A DNA stretch of 64,000 bases from Garcia nutans (Eukaryota; Streptophyta; Magnoliopsida; Malpighiales; Euphorbiaceae), in assembly GCA_947685225.1 (NCBI GenBank), contig CANTUV010000062.1:18186501-18250500 (forward strand). Reading direction: 5' to 3'. The position numbers were made by a program, and so were the translations under genes. The notes beneath the pieces are model-generated. The model was not told the origin of the DNA. It did not search any database and worked only from the letters and a program-made list of their open reading frames with translations. Of this stretch, positions 11,685-23,715 are shown one piece after another (the stretch's first letter is position 1; the number at the start of each line of letters is the position of its first letter).

Positions 11685-14194
11685 TGTATGGACACCCTTG
11701 ATTTTTTCACCCGTTTGAATTTTAGTAGAGATTCAGGTTTCAGATATCTTCTGAAAAATATAAAAATATTTAAAATATATTAAAACAATAAAAAGGACCC
11801 TAAAAATGAGCATTTTATCCTAATACTAGTGGAAACACTGGTTTAGATTATCAGGTTGTTAGTTATAGGTTTAAGTATAACTTATAGGTTGTCAGTTATA
11901 GGTTTAAGTATAAATGGCAGATTGTTAGTTATAGGTTTAAGTATAAATGGCAGATTGTTAGTTATAGGTTTAAGTGTAACTAGCGGGTTATCAATCATAG
12001 GTTTATGTTAGACTAGTGGGTTGCCAATTTAGGTTAAAACCTGCTTTTGAGTATTTTTTTTTGCCTATAATTCTTCAAAAACTCACTTAAAATAATTTTA
12101 AAATAGTTTTTTGAACATTTTAGGAGATCCAGATCACAAGAAAATCTTTAAGAAGTCAAAAGACATGAAATAGGCCTAGGAAACCCTAAAAATGTCAGTT
12201 TTGCCTTAACTAGCGGGTTGCTAGTTATGAATAGTAGCCCACCAGTGATAGACTAGAGGACTGCCAGTTAGGGACTGGCGGTGGCAGCCACCATTGGGTT
12301 GGACTGCTCAAGTCATTTTGGAGGAAGGACTTTGCTTTCATTAAGGGGAAACTCTGCCACAATTTCTCCATTACCATTCTAAACTCTCCAAAATCATCTT
12401 ATACACTTCCAAATATTCAAAAAACACATGAGAACTTTGGATTTGGGAGGAAATCCCACAAAAGCTTTGATCCATTAACCAATAGCACAAAGTTTTGGGG
12501 ATTTCAAATGTTTTTTTTTTGTAATTCTTTAAAGCTTTAAGTTTGAAGGCGCCTATTAGTGGGTCTGCACCTTCTAAACTGTATTTTCTTTTTTATTTTC
12601 TTTTATTATTTTCGTTGCTTCTTCTTCTTCTATTTTTCTTTTATCTTCAAATTTTTCGAGTTTAAATGGAAAAAATATTTAAAATGGACTTTTTATCAAC
12701 TCGGAATTTTTAATCATTTGAAAAAGAATATGATGAATATTTATATATTAAAATGGACCTTTGAAGATGGATTTGTACATGTTATAACTGCTGGAAAAAT
12801 TTCTCCTTGGACTTGAGATTGTGAACTCTTGATTGTAGGACATTTTGAACATTCTTAAACACATTTAGGACATGAACTTTGATTGGACTTTTATTCGGAC
12901 ATAAAATTTGGACCTTTGGACTTCTTTTGGAACATTAATTTGATTTGGACTTTAAGAACAAAAATAATATATTTTGGACATTCAAAATTACAGGAAATCA
13001 GACCTAAAATTGACCAAAATCGAATTTTTTGCTGAAAACAAAAAAACCTTGAAACCAGCGAATTAGCATGACTGGCATTCTGCCAGTTAGGGACTGGCCC
13101 AATTGGTAAGTTGTTAATCGTGCCAATTCAGCCCTTTTTACCCCATTTCATTGTTTTCAGCTCTAAAATTATTTTTATTATTTTTAGATGTTTTAAGATG
13201 TAAAAATGATGTTTGTATTTTTGAGAAAAAAACGTAATTATGGATTTTTAAACCGATATTGCCTTAATTTTCATGTTGAGTGGATGTTTGGACTGGATTT
13301 GAGAATAACTTGATACAATTAGATATTTGACATGATTTAAGATGTTTAAAATGATAATTGGTCACTTTTGATGGGAAACTAAACTTTTGCATAAATGGAC
13401 ACGTTGTGCCTTAATACATATGCCATGCATGATTTTACAACTGTTTTGCCTCTGATGCACTTATTTGGTTCTTATCTAATGATTTATGTTGAATTGTAAT
13501 AATTTTGAGTAATTAGGGCATGCTATATGATTTTATTGATGATGATGTGATTTCGTCTCGATTTTCATGCCATGCTCGATTTTGCTTTTATTTTGTCTGA
13601 ATGTTGTCTAATGGATATTTTATAATGATTAATAATGGGTTGAGGCAATACTGATATTTATGTGGCCTATTTATCCATTTGTTTCATTTTTTACTTATTT
13701 TTCTTATAAATGATATAGTAGGCTTTTATTATTGGATATAAAAGTATGTTTTCATCACCAATAAGTACATATTTATTTTTAATTATTTTATCATTTTCAA
13801 ATATTTTCATACTATGTATATATTTTGATATGATTTGAATAAAATATTTTTTTGTTTTCCCTTTGCATATCCTATTTTGTTTGCTTAGAGAATAATGTTA
13901 TGATATTTAAAAATAATATAATACTAGTACGTTAAAAGGAGGCTAGTAATTAACCGAGCATATAACAATAGTGGGATATGTCCTATTATAGTTATATGTA
14001 CCCAACGTTTTGAAACAAGTAAGGGGTTGAAAATTTCTTAAGAATTGAGTCACCACCCTTTTCTTTTATTTTTCTAGTCTATTTGGGCGGTGACTCCCTT
14101 TTTCCATCTTAGGCTTATATTTTCTAAGATTGTGAGCCGAACCAATGTTGAAGACACAATCACCGGGTGTCGGGGCCAAAATCTCTATCTTATA
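11685..14194 (+). mobile_element. Old Tat-type 5' LTR, plus strand
   Basis: It begins TGTATGGACACCCTTGA, aligning with TGTAGACCCTTAATTTTTGA of the younger Tat LTR at 25195. It ends near TCTATCTTATA, aligning with its TCTTCGCTCACA end. The last 270 bp keep every landmark of the young LTR: AAAGGAGGC, GTACCCAACGTTTTGAA, AAGGGGTTG, AGAATTGAGTCA, CCACCC, GGCGGTGACTCC. It is followed by a recognisable primer site and leader. It is homologous in inverted orientation to the LTR at 2210-7238. A tandem patch lies at 11850-12020. Many substitutions mark it as old. Confidence 0.75.
11850..12020 (+). repeat. GTTATAGGTTTAAGTATAA tandem patch in the old Tat LTR
   Basis: About five imperfect units of roughly 30 bp with a core GGTTGTCAGTTATAGG or GATTGTTAGTTATAGG followed by TTTAAGT. 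Farther along (12195-12300 and 13075-13115) the related words CTGCCAGT and ACTGGC appear as inverted arms. Confidence 0.7.
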
Positions 14195-15780
14195 GTGACG
14201 AATCTATTGGAGATAAGAGAAGTTGATTTTATTGCTATTAGTATTATTTTATTTGCAAATATCATTGGTATTATTCTTGCATCAGTAACTGCATTGGATG
14301 CCTGTGTTAGGATGCTTGTGATTAGCTATGTTATGTGTATGAGAGGAATATTATGCTACCATTTGAGGTATAGAAATTATCATCGCATAATCACTCGTTG
14401 CCTCTTCGGGTATATCTTGTTGTAGGGACTCATATATAGGTAGCTTAGTTACTTACCTTTAGCTCAGTGTTTGAAACTTGTTGCCTATAATTAACTTATT
14501 TGATTCCACTTTCCTTTTCTTAGATCAAAATAATAATGATTCTTGATCCCATTCCTCAAGGTTCTATTACTATAGAAAAATAGAATTATTTGAAATATTT
14601 GAAATATCAAAAAAGGGTAATCTATTTTGTCACTTATACGAATAAATTATTATGATTATTAAGAACTCAACGGACCTCCTCAGAGCGGTTTTCCTTGGAG
14701 ATGGAAAATTCGCCCACTCGGTTCTATCAATTTGCAAATTCTTCCTGAATTAGTTAAAAGAATGCATATACCTTTAACGAATATACCTTTAATAAATTTA
14801 TATTTATATTTAATGAAAATTTATATTTAATAAATTTAATAAAATAAAAAATAATTAATTCATTCATAAAAAAAGAGTGGACAACTAATGCATCCCACTT
14901 ATTGAACAGGATTCTATGGTCGGTTCGCGACCCCTGGATGCCGAAGACATCCTTGGGGTGATTTCGTAGTTCCTACGGAGCGGAGACGATGGGGTTTATT
15001 TTGATCCAATTATGATTATGGGAGCAAAAATACTTTTTAAAAATTATTTTGATGGATATTGCTCCAAAATACATTTTCTAAAAGTTTTATACCCAATCGG
15101 GACCCTAAACATTGATTATCATAATTTCTATCTGGCCTCGACGCTTTATAATATTTTCAAAACCGAGATCATGGGCTAATGTCCAAAATCTTTTTTTTTT
15201 CTTATCTGTTGAGCCTAATAAATTTATTTGATTCATGGGCTAAGGCCCAAAATCATTTTTCATTATTCTAATGGGATTAAACAATTTTTCTACACTAATG
15301 GGCCAGAACCCAATTATTTTGCTATTTTGAACATAAATTGTATTTTTTTAACACCTTTTTGATGGCATGAAGGCTTGAAACCAACAAAGTTTTTCATCCT
15401 AGGCCCAAAATAATTTTCATTAAGTCCAAAATATTTTCTTAAAGATTATATCTTTATCGAGGCTCAAAATGATTATTTTCATATTTTTCAACTTACCTTG
15501 ATTTTACATAAAAACCATGATCAGCCAAAGCCCAAAATATTTTTGATAATCATTTGAACCCAATTAATTTATTTCCACCATGGACCAAAGCCCAAAATTA
15601 TTTCTTTTTCTGTCGAGACCATGACTAAAGAAATGTTTACTGCTAAGGTGGTTGAATTCAAGGATCAGATTGCCAATCTTATAGGACAATAATTGGAAGA
15701 GGTGATGGGAAAGATGAAGAGTATGAGTGTTAGAAATGAAGCCTCTAGCAGTAATATTAGTGTTGTATCATAGGTCAATA
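14195..15780 (+). pseudogene. Decayed Tat leader and gag start, with a primer-site remnant
   Basis: GTGACGAATCTATTGGAGAT at 14195-14214 corresponds to the primer site at 27414-27433. The following 300 bp track the leader of the 13.4-kb element (GTTGATTTTATTG, GCATTGGATGCCTGTGTTAGGATGC, TTATGTTATGT). Repeated phrases like GGGCTAAGGCCCAAAATC fill 15150-15600. At about 15620-15775 a frame reads TMTKEMFTAKVVEFKDQIANLI, a stop, then EEVMGKMKSMSVRNEAS. This resembles the charged coiled-coil start of Tat gag (compare the gag at 28584), and it is broken by stops. Sequence after 15780 is unrelated. A separate plastid-like insert lies inside this leader. Confidence 0.55.
14523..15010. other. Probable plastid-derived insert
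   Basis: This segment interrupts the Tat leader and has a different texture. 14905-14992 (GGATTCTATGGTCGGTTCGC, GACCCCTGGATGCC, TTCGTAGTTCCTACGGAGCG, GAGACGATGGGG) closely resembles what I remember of the plastid inverted repeat between the rps12 3' exon and trnV-GAC. The part at 14640-14720 (AACTCAACGGACCTCCTCAG and following) is also GC-richer than its surroundings, but I cannot place it. Short direct repeats such as ACGAATATACCTTTAA near 14775-14800 suggest end-joining patches. The identification is from memory, not from an alignment. Confidence 0.45.
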
Positions 15781-17010
15781 GGATGTGTACTTATAATGGC
15801 ATTCAATAAAATAAATAAGGAATTTTATTATCATGTGCGTGTTTACTATTTTAATATGATTAAAGATCCATAAATAGATAATTTGACTTTATGTCATCAA
15901 GTATATGACTTGATAGTAAAACCTTAAATTAATATGAATTATATTCTAAATTATCCCTAGTTGATCATTGTTGATGGAATGATAATGAATAAAGACTAGT
16001 ATGTAGTTGAATAATTATGTTTTACTGAGCATGAATATAAGATATTAAATTAAAATATAAGTACATGGTAGAGAACATTGTACTTGATAGTCCCAAAATG
16101 AGAATACTATAGGATCAGTGTCATAAATGATTATCATCAGAATAATGTTATGTAGTCCTTTGACATGAAATCACTATGGTTCCCTACACAAAGAGTTTTA
16201 TGTTTTAACATAAATCTATATTATCTTTAAATGGATTTAATAAGGATTATTGTTGGACATTTAATAAGTCATGGAGAGGGATATAGATGATTAAGATGAT
16301 ATTTTTTCCTCTTATATCTTAGAGATATCTCTAGGCCTTTTGATAAGTAAGACTGAAAAATATGTATGACCCTACTTAAATAAATTGATAAGAGTTATTA
16401 ATATTATTTGTTAAGTCAGTCTACTTGATAATCAAGAAATATTGATCAATCAATATAAGGATGACATTTCATGCCTTATGATTGATTTAAGATATCGTGT
16501 AACAAGAGAACTAAATATCTAATTCTAAATTAAGGTTAGTTGGATCTCCGATTTTCACTTAATTTGGATAGTCACAATGTCTTGCTAGAGGCCACTTATA
16601 ATTTATGGGCTTAAAATACTTATTTAAGCTCATTACCAATATTCATTGAACCTATGAGATCGCATATATAGAATGAATTTAAATAGGCATAATTAATCAA
16701 AGTCCTTTTATTCATTCTTGGAAACGTCATAAAAATAATTTTTTTCTTTGTATAATGATATATATATATATATATGTAAACGTTTAAGGACGCATAATTG
16801 TTTTCCTTAATGACTAAGGAAACCCAATAGGGTTATAAGTGTATATATATATATATACATATTTTGTTTCCAAGAATATATTTTATTCATTATAGAGAAT
16901 ATTTAACAAAGTGAAATTCAAATAAGATTAAAATTCAAATAAGGTTAGGATAAAATCTTAATAGTTCTGCTATTTATCATAATAGATTCTCGTATCTCCT
17001 AAGAAGCTTA
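15780..17010. other. Unclassified LTR-like repeat
   Basis: An AT-rich block without coding frames. It has phrases such as GATAGTCCCAAAATGAGAAT, GTCCTTTGACATGAAATCAC and GGAAACCCAATAGGGTTATA that look like retrotransposon LTR text rather than unique sequence. I found no matching second copy in this window and no clear TG/CA ends or target duplication, so the boundaries are where the neighbouring elements stop. TA microsatellites lie at 16760 and 16841. Confidence 0.3.
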
Positions 17011-17700
17011 CACTATAAGAATGTAGTGAATTACCTAGAAAAATTTATTATCTTTTTTGTAATACCAATAAAATACCGAGAGAAAATATAAAAAAAATTA
17101 AAAATATGCCAATAGATTAACGACATAATACTAATATAAAAAATTATCGACACATATTTTATTGAGAATAATAGCACCAAATGATGGCGTGAGGAATTAT
17201 TATCCAAATTTATTGGCAGAAAATCAAAGAGTTAGTAATATTTAGAGCAAATTATAGGAGAAATTTATTTCTATCGGTATTACCAACGGAAAAACATATT
17301 ATGTCAGTAAATGGTTAACGTAGGCAGGAATTTGTTTGCTTGAAGTTCACCTATTTACTGATAAAAAAATATTTTATCGGTATTATTGATAGAAAACCTA
17401 TTTCTGTCGGTATTACTGAGAGATAAGGAAGTCGATCGGTATATTCTTTAGGTTAATAATTGACTTTTCATTTGCAGACATAAATATTTATCTATCACTA
17501 ATACTGAGAGATAGAGTTTTCTCTCAGTAATAGGTAAACATGGTGGGAACAATACCACCTGAATTATTTTCACATTACTGAGAGAAATTGTTCTTCTCTC
17601 AGATGGTAAATTTATTGAGATACAATAAAATCTCTCGGTAAATTTTCAAACCTATAAAATTATTTTTTTCTCTCTTTCCCCATTTATGCTGCCTCTCTCC
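17011..17700 (+). mobile_element. CACTA-like terminal region
   Basis: CACTATAAGAA at 17011 resembles the CACTACAAGAA end of plant CACTA (En/Spm) transposons. The next 650 bp hold many short sub-terminal words in both orientations (TATCGGTATTA, TACTGAGAGAAA, TTTCTCTCAGTAATA, TCTCTCGGTAAATT). Sub-terminal inverted motifs of this kind bind the transposase in CACTA elements. I did not find a matching CTTATAGTG end, a 3-bp duplication pair or any transposase frame. It may be a truncated or non-autonomous copy. Confidence 0.4.
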
Positions 17701-17753
17701 TCCTCTTCTCCTCTGCCTCTTCTCCCCTCCCCCAATTCTGTCGCTCTCTGCTT

Positions 17754-17754
<1 letters not shown>

Positions 17755-17790
<36 letters not shown>

Positions 17791-17817
17791 AAGAAGAAGA
17801 AGAAGAAGAAGAAGAAG
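17755..17817. repeat. Compound (TAG)n(AAG)n microsatellite
   Basis: About a dozen TAG units run directly into about nine AAG units, preceded by a CTC-rich pyrimidine tract (17690-17745). Confidence 0.9.
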
Positions 17818-17954
17818 GTATGATTTTTTTTATTTCATGATTTTGTGCTATTTTTTTTTTTATAATTTTGATATTTTATTATTGGTTTATGAGTGTTGTA
17901 GTTTAGGTTGACTATTTATATGTTGCATATGATGTTTGATTTTTAATGTATATA

Positions 17955-19030
17955 TTTTTTTAAAATTTAAGGTAAATTTTATTTTTTAATTTCAGAATAA
18001 AAAATATATTGAAAAAAATAATTTTATATATTTTATAGGGTATTTGAATATTGTATATATATATATATATTCTTGGGAAATTTAAAATTTCCATAATTTA
18101 GAATTTTTTTTGGTAATTAGGATTTTTTGTAGGTTATTTGATTTTTTAGGGTTTTTTTATTGTTTAAAAAATGATGGTAAATTTTATTATTTTTTAAAAA
18201 TTTCAGAATAAAAAAAAACTAATTTTGTAAATTTTTTTAATTAATTCAAATATTATATATCTTTTTAGGAATGTTTAAAATTTTCATAATACATTTATAA
18301 ATTTTTTGGTATTTAGAATTTGTTTTAGGTTGTTAGATTTTTTTAGGGTTTTTATTGATTGGTTAAAAAATTTTAGGTAATTTTTATTAATTTTTTAATT
18401 TCAAAATTTTAATTATAAAAATAAACAAATTTTATTTTTTTTAATTTAACATAATATATTTTAGGGAATTTGTTGAATGATTTTGTTATATTTTTAGAAA
18501 TGTTTTGGTAAATAGATAAATTTTAGGGTGTTAGATTTTTTTTTAGCATTTTTTTTAACTTTAAAAAAAAATTTAGGTAAATATGATAAATATTTAAAAA
18601 TTTTAGAATTTTAAATATAAAAATAAACTAATTTTTAAATTTTTTTTAATTAATTAGAATATATTTTAGGGAATTTTAAAATTTTTTTGTTATATTTTTA
18701 CAAAAGTTTTTTGCTAATAGAAAAATTTTTAGGGTGTCAGATTTTTAAGTTATTTTTTTTATTTTTTAAAAATTTTAGGTAAGTAAATTTCATAAATATT
18801 TATAAATTTCAGAATTTTTTTATAAAAATAAACAAACTTTTAAAATTTTTGCAATTAATCATAGTAATTTCATGTTGAATTTAGTAATCTTCATAATATT
18901 TTAAAAAAATTTTTGGTATTTAGAAAATTATTAGGGGTTAGATTTTATTTAGGTATTTTTATGATTTTGATTTTAGTGATTTTCATGCATTAGTTAAAAA
19001 ATCATAGTTTATAGTTTTTCGAAATTTTAG
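17955..19030 (+). repeat. T-rich tandem array, period about 205 bp
   Basis: Five diverged units follow one another. The anchor AATTTCAGAAT (or AATTTCAAAAT, ATTTTAGAATT) recurs near 17991, 18201, 18400, 18595 and 18807. Each time it is preceded by TTTTAGGTAAAT and followed by ATAAAAATAAACAAATTTT-like text and then TTAGGGNATTT. Spacing is 195-210 bp. There is no coding frame. It may be an internal array of the adjoining CACTA-like element. Confidence 0.65.
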
Positions 19031-20324
19031 GTTTAGTGTAAAAAAATACAATTTCGGATAAATTTTGTAATTTTATGGATTTTTATTTAATTACTTTTAA
19101 AATTTAAAATTTTGGTTATTTTATTAATTCAAATGAAATAAATGTTTAAAATTCTTTTTTTAGTTTTTTAAATTATGAATTTTATGTTAATTAGTATTAT
19201 TAAGAATTAAAATGTCATGGTTATTTTTTAAGTTTTTAGGAAATTAGTGTTTAAAAATATTTTTGGTTATTTTAGTGATTATTAAATTTAACTTAAATTA
19301 AAATTTTTGATTTTTTAAAAATTTTAGGGATTAGTTTAAACAATTTAGAGTTTTGTAATTTTAGAGATATTAAAAATATTTTAATAATTTATAGTAAATT
19401 AACATTTAAAGTATTTTTTTATTATTGTTTGGTTTATAGTTAAAAAATTAATTATTGATTGTATTTATGGTAGGAAATTGAAATTGTGAAATTTTTACGA
19501 ATTTTGGGTTAATTTTTTATTATATTATTTGGGTTATTAAATATATATATTTTTATTTTTTTTGTTATATTTGTTTTTTGGTTCATTGTTAGGGATTTAA
19601 TTGAGTTTATGTATTTTTAGAATTTAAGTGAAAATTAAGATCAATATAATTTGAACTCGATAATTAATAGAGATATAATGAACCAAAAAAAACATTATTA
19701 TTTTTTTAACTCTCGAATTCAAAAAATTTTTATTTACAAAAACAATAGAAAATAATAATTTAATTCTAAATTTTTATTTTCTAACCCTGAAAAGAAAATT
19801 TAAAAAAATTATTACAAATTTGTAATGTCAATTCATAAAGTTTAAAAAAAAATAATATTTTTAAAAAATTAGATTAAAAAATTATACTATGTGAAAAATG
19901 AATTAAACAATCAATTTTGTATTAAATATAAATCAAATTTAGTTATAAGCCTATATATGTTTATTGAATTAATAATTTCTAAAAAGTTGGATAATTATTT
20001 TCAAAAATTATTCATTAATAGAATATGTAAATGTATTAAATTAATTTTAACAGATATTGGAGTAAATAAGAAATAAATTAGTAAAATGATAGCTAATGGT
20101 AAATTCTAATATATTTTATATAAGAAATCCAAAGAGCAAATAGTTAGGAGCATGAAATTTGATAATATGTAATAAATAATAATTTAAAATATTCAAAGAG
20201 AGGTTTATGAAATTTCATTATATGTAATTAATAATAATTTAAAATATCAAAAGTGTACATATTTTGGCATATGAAATTTCATAATAAATAATAAATAATA
20301 ATTTAAAATATCCAAAGTGCATAT
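19031..20324. repeat. Very AT-rich stretch ending in short tandem repeats
   Basis: 19031-20120 is A/T text with no features I can name; a 61-codon frame near 19891 is low-complexity I/N/K sequence. From 20127 to 20324 four units of 55-66 bp repeat (ATCCAAAGAGC or ATCAAAAGTGT, ATGAAATTTCATAAT, AATAATAATTTAAAAT), and the last is cut by the LTR boundary at about 20325. Confidence 0.5.
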
Positions 20325-22208
20325 TGTTGTACTATACTTAATACTACTACAAGTGACACTCGTAAGTATACGAGGTAGTTATAGTAAATGGTGAAATGTT
20401 CCAATGTCGTCTCACAAGGAAGATATTTGTTAGTAATATTTTGATTGGAGCAATAAATTTAAACATTGAGTGTGTTGTGTTAAAATATTGAAAAGTAATT
20501 AAAATTTAAAAGTACAACGAATAATGGTTTTGCAAGATTAATTTAAATTCTTAGAATGGTACCTAGGATAAGTAGATCAATTTAATCAAAGTTTAATCCT
20601 CAATTATCAATTAACATACCTTATAGCTTAATTTCCTCCTCAATATCAATTAGCAATTATCAATTCATTAGTTCTCATATTAGTGAATTAACAAAAATCA
20701 ATTACATTAACTAGAAAATTAATTATTCCCTAGAATGTATATTTCTAATTCATTCTTAGGATAGTTGATTGCATAGTTTCAATATTAAATTTTACCTTTC
20801 GGTCTTTATTCAATATTAATAGACCAATATGTGGTCAATCTATTAATCTAACATACAATCCAATGCAATCAACTAATAACAAGATATATTAATAAAAATA
20901 TTGAATCAAGTCATTTAATAAAATCTGCTACAAACCCTAGGCATGAGTAATTTAGCTCATCATCATCAAATAAAAACACATACTCATCTCAATAGAAATC
21001 AAATCACAAATATCCATTCAAATATTAATATTCATAACAAATCAATAAAAATTTGGAAATGAAGCAATTGAACTAATTCAAGAATAGAAAAACCCGATTT
21101 GAAGAAGACTAGAGTGGATCTTCTCTTCTTCTTCCTCCAACCTTGCTTGAGTTTGATGAAAAATCCTTGAACCTCCTACAAAAGCTTTGCAAAATAAATC
21201 TCGTGCAGAAAAGTGGCTAATGTTGATGTTGATAGACCGTGAATGATGAGAGATGTATTTTTAATGAGAACACGAAGAATAGAATGGAGAATGGTCCTCC
21301 TTCCCAACGTGTAGCACCACCTCCCTTACAAAAGTCCCCTTAAAATGAAGATGATCCATCCTTTTTATTGAAAAGCTTATCTCTTTTTTAATTAAAAAAT
21401 AATTATTTTTTATGTGCCATTATCAATTGTCCCCCACTCTTTTAAAAAGAAACATTTAAAAATCACCGTTCCTCTTATTCTGCTGTTTCACAAGTCTTTG
21501 TCTCACTTTACAGCTCACTTGGTTGGCTTTATAAATTGGGAGACACAGCCAAGTCAGTTTGATCTTGGCCGTGTCTATCAATTTTTCCTTGGACATGGTC
21601 AAGTCCTGTGCCTGTGTCTATCACTGCTTATCATGCATGTTTATTGTGTGGAGTGACATGACCAGTGACATGGCTGTGCCTCTTGGCCATGTCTTCTTCT
21701 TCCTATTCATGGTTATTTTTCTCATGAAGTGGAGCACAACCAAGTCTGTGGGTGTGTCGTGTGACATGGCCTATGGCTTGATCGTGTCTTCTTCATGTGT
21801 CTGCTTCTTCCTTCATTTTCTTTCCTTATCAAAGGGATAAGACCAAGTTATATTTGTCCTGGCCATGTCATGTGACATGACTAGTGACACAACCAAGTTA
21901 GTGGGTGTGTCATAGTCTGCCACATTTTCCTTCTTTTCTCATGAGGGGCACGACCAAGTTACTGAGTGTGTCAAATTTTCCAACTTCTTGATGAGGGACA
22001 TGTCTAAATCATTGAAGATAACTTAGCCGTGTTCAATGCTCTTTCCTACAAATTGGCTTTGACAAGCAAATTAAAGCTCCATTTTGCACATGTTCATGCT
22101 TCAACCTAAATCATAACACTTCAAGCAAACTTAAACACACATTTAAGGAAAAATTAACTAAAAACCAATAAAATTACCCTAAAAACACACAAATAAATGA
22201 TCATAACA
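20325..22208 (-). repeat. Athila-type 3' LTR
   Basis: On the minus strand it starts TGTTATGATCATTT at 22208, right after a purine tract, and ends in AGTATAGTACAACA at about 20325. It holds a dense patch of CATGTC/GACATG and CCGTGTC words at 21540-22050. The landmark near 20345-20410 (GTGACACTCGTAAGTATACG, GTCTCACAAGGAAG) is of a type I associate with plant gypsy elements. The right boundary is the better supported one; the left end could be 20328 instead. Confidence 0.5.
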
Positions 22209-22223
22209 ATTACCCCACACTTG
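22209..22223 (-). promoter_or_regulatory. Candidate polypurine tract, Athila element
   Basis: Minus strand CAAGTGTGGGGTAAT lies immediately before TGTTATGA. It fits the AAGTTTGGGGG-like tract typical upstream of Athila 3' LTRs. Confidence 0.5.
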
Positions 22224-23715
22224 ATCCTTTGCTTGTCCCCAAGAAAAGTTAAAAACAAAATAGAATGAGAAAAATTTAATTAAGTTCAAGAGTTATAAGG
22301 ATATATCAAGACTTCCTTCTCCAAAATCCACAATCATTATCAAATAAAATTAATACTAATGTAATTAAATGGTTTTCCATGTAGACTAAAGGTTGTCGCT
22401 CCCTTACTAACTCTTTTCAGTGTCTAAATAAGGTAGTGTTTACCCTCCTAACATTCAGTGAAAGATTACAATCATAGGCTTGCTTATCAATCAAATCTCC
22501 ACCACTTCATTCCAATCATCATCAATCATAAGGTCTTTGTATTTTGGTTGTAATGGGGGCTTAAGGTAAAGGTATGATATTTGGATATGTGAGCTATTTA
22601 TTAAGTCCAAGAGCATTTTAGCAATAAAACAACTACATATGTATATGGGCCAACAATCTCCAAAAAGAACCTTGACTCACTTAGCCCCTTGGTCACTACA
22701 ATACCTTCACACAAGAATTTAAACTTTGTCGCATTTATAAAAATAATGATAAATCCTTCTTTCAACCCTAGCTATAAGAGCAATGATGATATATATATAT
22801 ATTTATTTATCTTTATTCTCTCTTTTTATATACTTTTTTTTATTATATATTATTATTATTATTATATATATAACCTCACACTTTATTTAACACAACAACT
22901 CAATCACTTTAAGCTCTTAAAATGCTCTTGATCCTAATGAAAGGGTGAGAGTTAGAATAAAATGGTTCAAGGCTAATGATGTTGTGAAAAAGAAAGAAAA
23001 AGGGAAAATGGAATAGGCTCAAAATTGGCAAACTAGTGTCATATATAAGGTTGGCCTTTTTAAGCTAAAATGGATACACCTAATAGCCTTAATCATATTG
23101 ATGCCTAATTGAAATTTTTATGTGGTCTCAAAATGCATGTCAAAGCAAAGTTCTAGCAATTTATCAATCAAGAATGTTCACACACAAAGAATAATAAGTT
23201 GATATCCAATTTAAGAAGATTAATTTTTCTCACAAGTTTAAAGGCAATGCAAGGAATATCCATCCAAATCTATAATAAGCACCAATTTTATTCATTTCTC
23301 AATTTCATGTTTCAAAAATTCAAAGGTCACCTATCAATAATCTTATAACAATTCAACTGTTCAAAATTCAAAAACAATATATAACAAAGCAACTCAATTT
23401 AGCAACAAAAGTAAGTTATAAGTAAAACTTTGCACCCTGCACTTTAAGATTGACATTGTCCCCAATGTAAACAAGCATAATTTAAAAGAAGAGGTGTTTA
23501 GGTAAAACCTATCTTCCATTGTTTCCCTGTGTGAGACAATGTGCTACTTCATCCTTTCCAACAACAAACATTAATTGTTCTAAAAATAAAATAACGATAA
23601 ACAAAAGATAACAAAACACATGGTTTTAATAACTAAAAATAATAAATAGAAATAATAACAAAAACATCCAAAATCAGAAAATAAGCAAATAAATTAAGCT
23701 TTCAATAGGTTGAAG
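22224..23715 (-). other. Athila noncoding tail
   Basis: About 1.5 kb between the env-like ORF and the purine tract, with no domain-bearing frame. Frames here are interrupted and low-complexity (TA-rich at 22786-22870). CTTGGGGACAAGCAAAGGAT (minus) near the LTR is a familiar phrase of such tails. Confidence 0.5.

Noticed and set aside
12559..12816. An 85-codon F/Y-rich frame
   Set aside because: Inside the old Tat LTR; low-complexity, with no similarity to a known domain that I recognise.
14090..14425. A 111-codon frame
   Set aside because: It runs across the LTR end, primer site and leader of the old Tat element, so it cannot be a protein gene of that element, and it has no recognisable domain.
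21414..21840. Overlapping frames of 80 and 93 codons with hydrophobic stretches
   Set aside because: They lie in the repeat patch of the Athila LTR; the hydrophobic look comes from T-rich codons. No support as a membrane protein gene.
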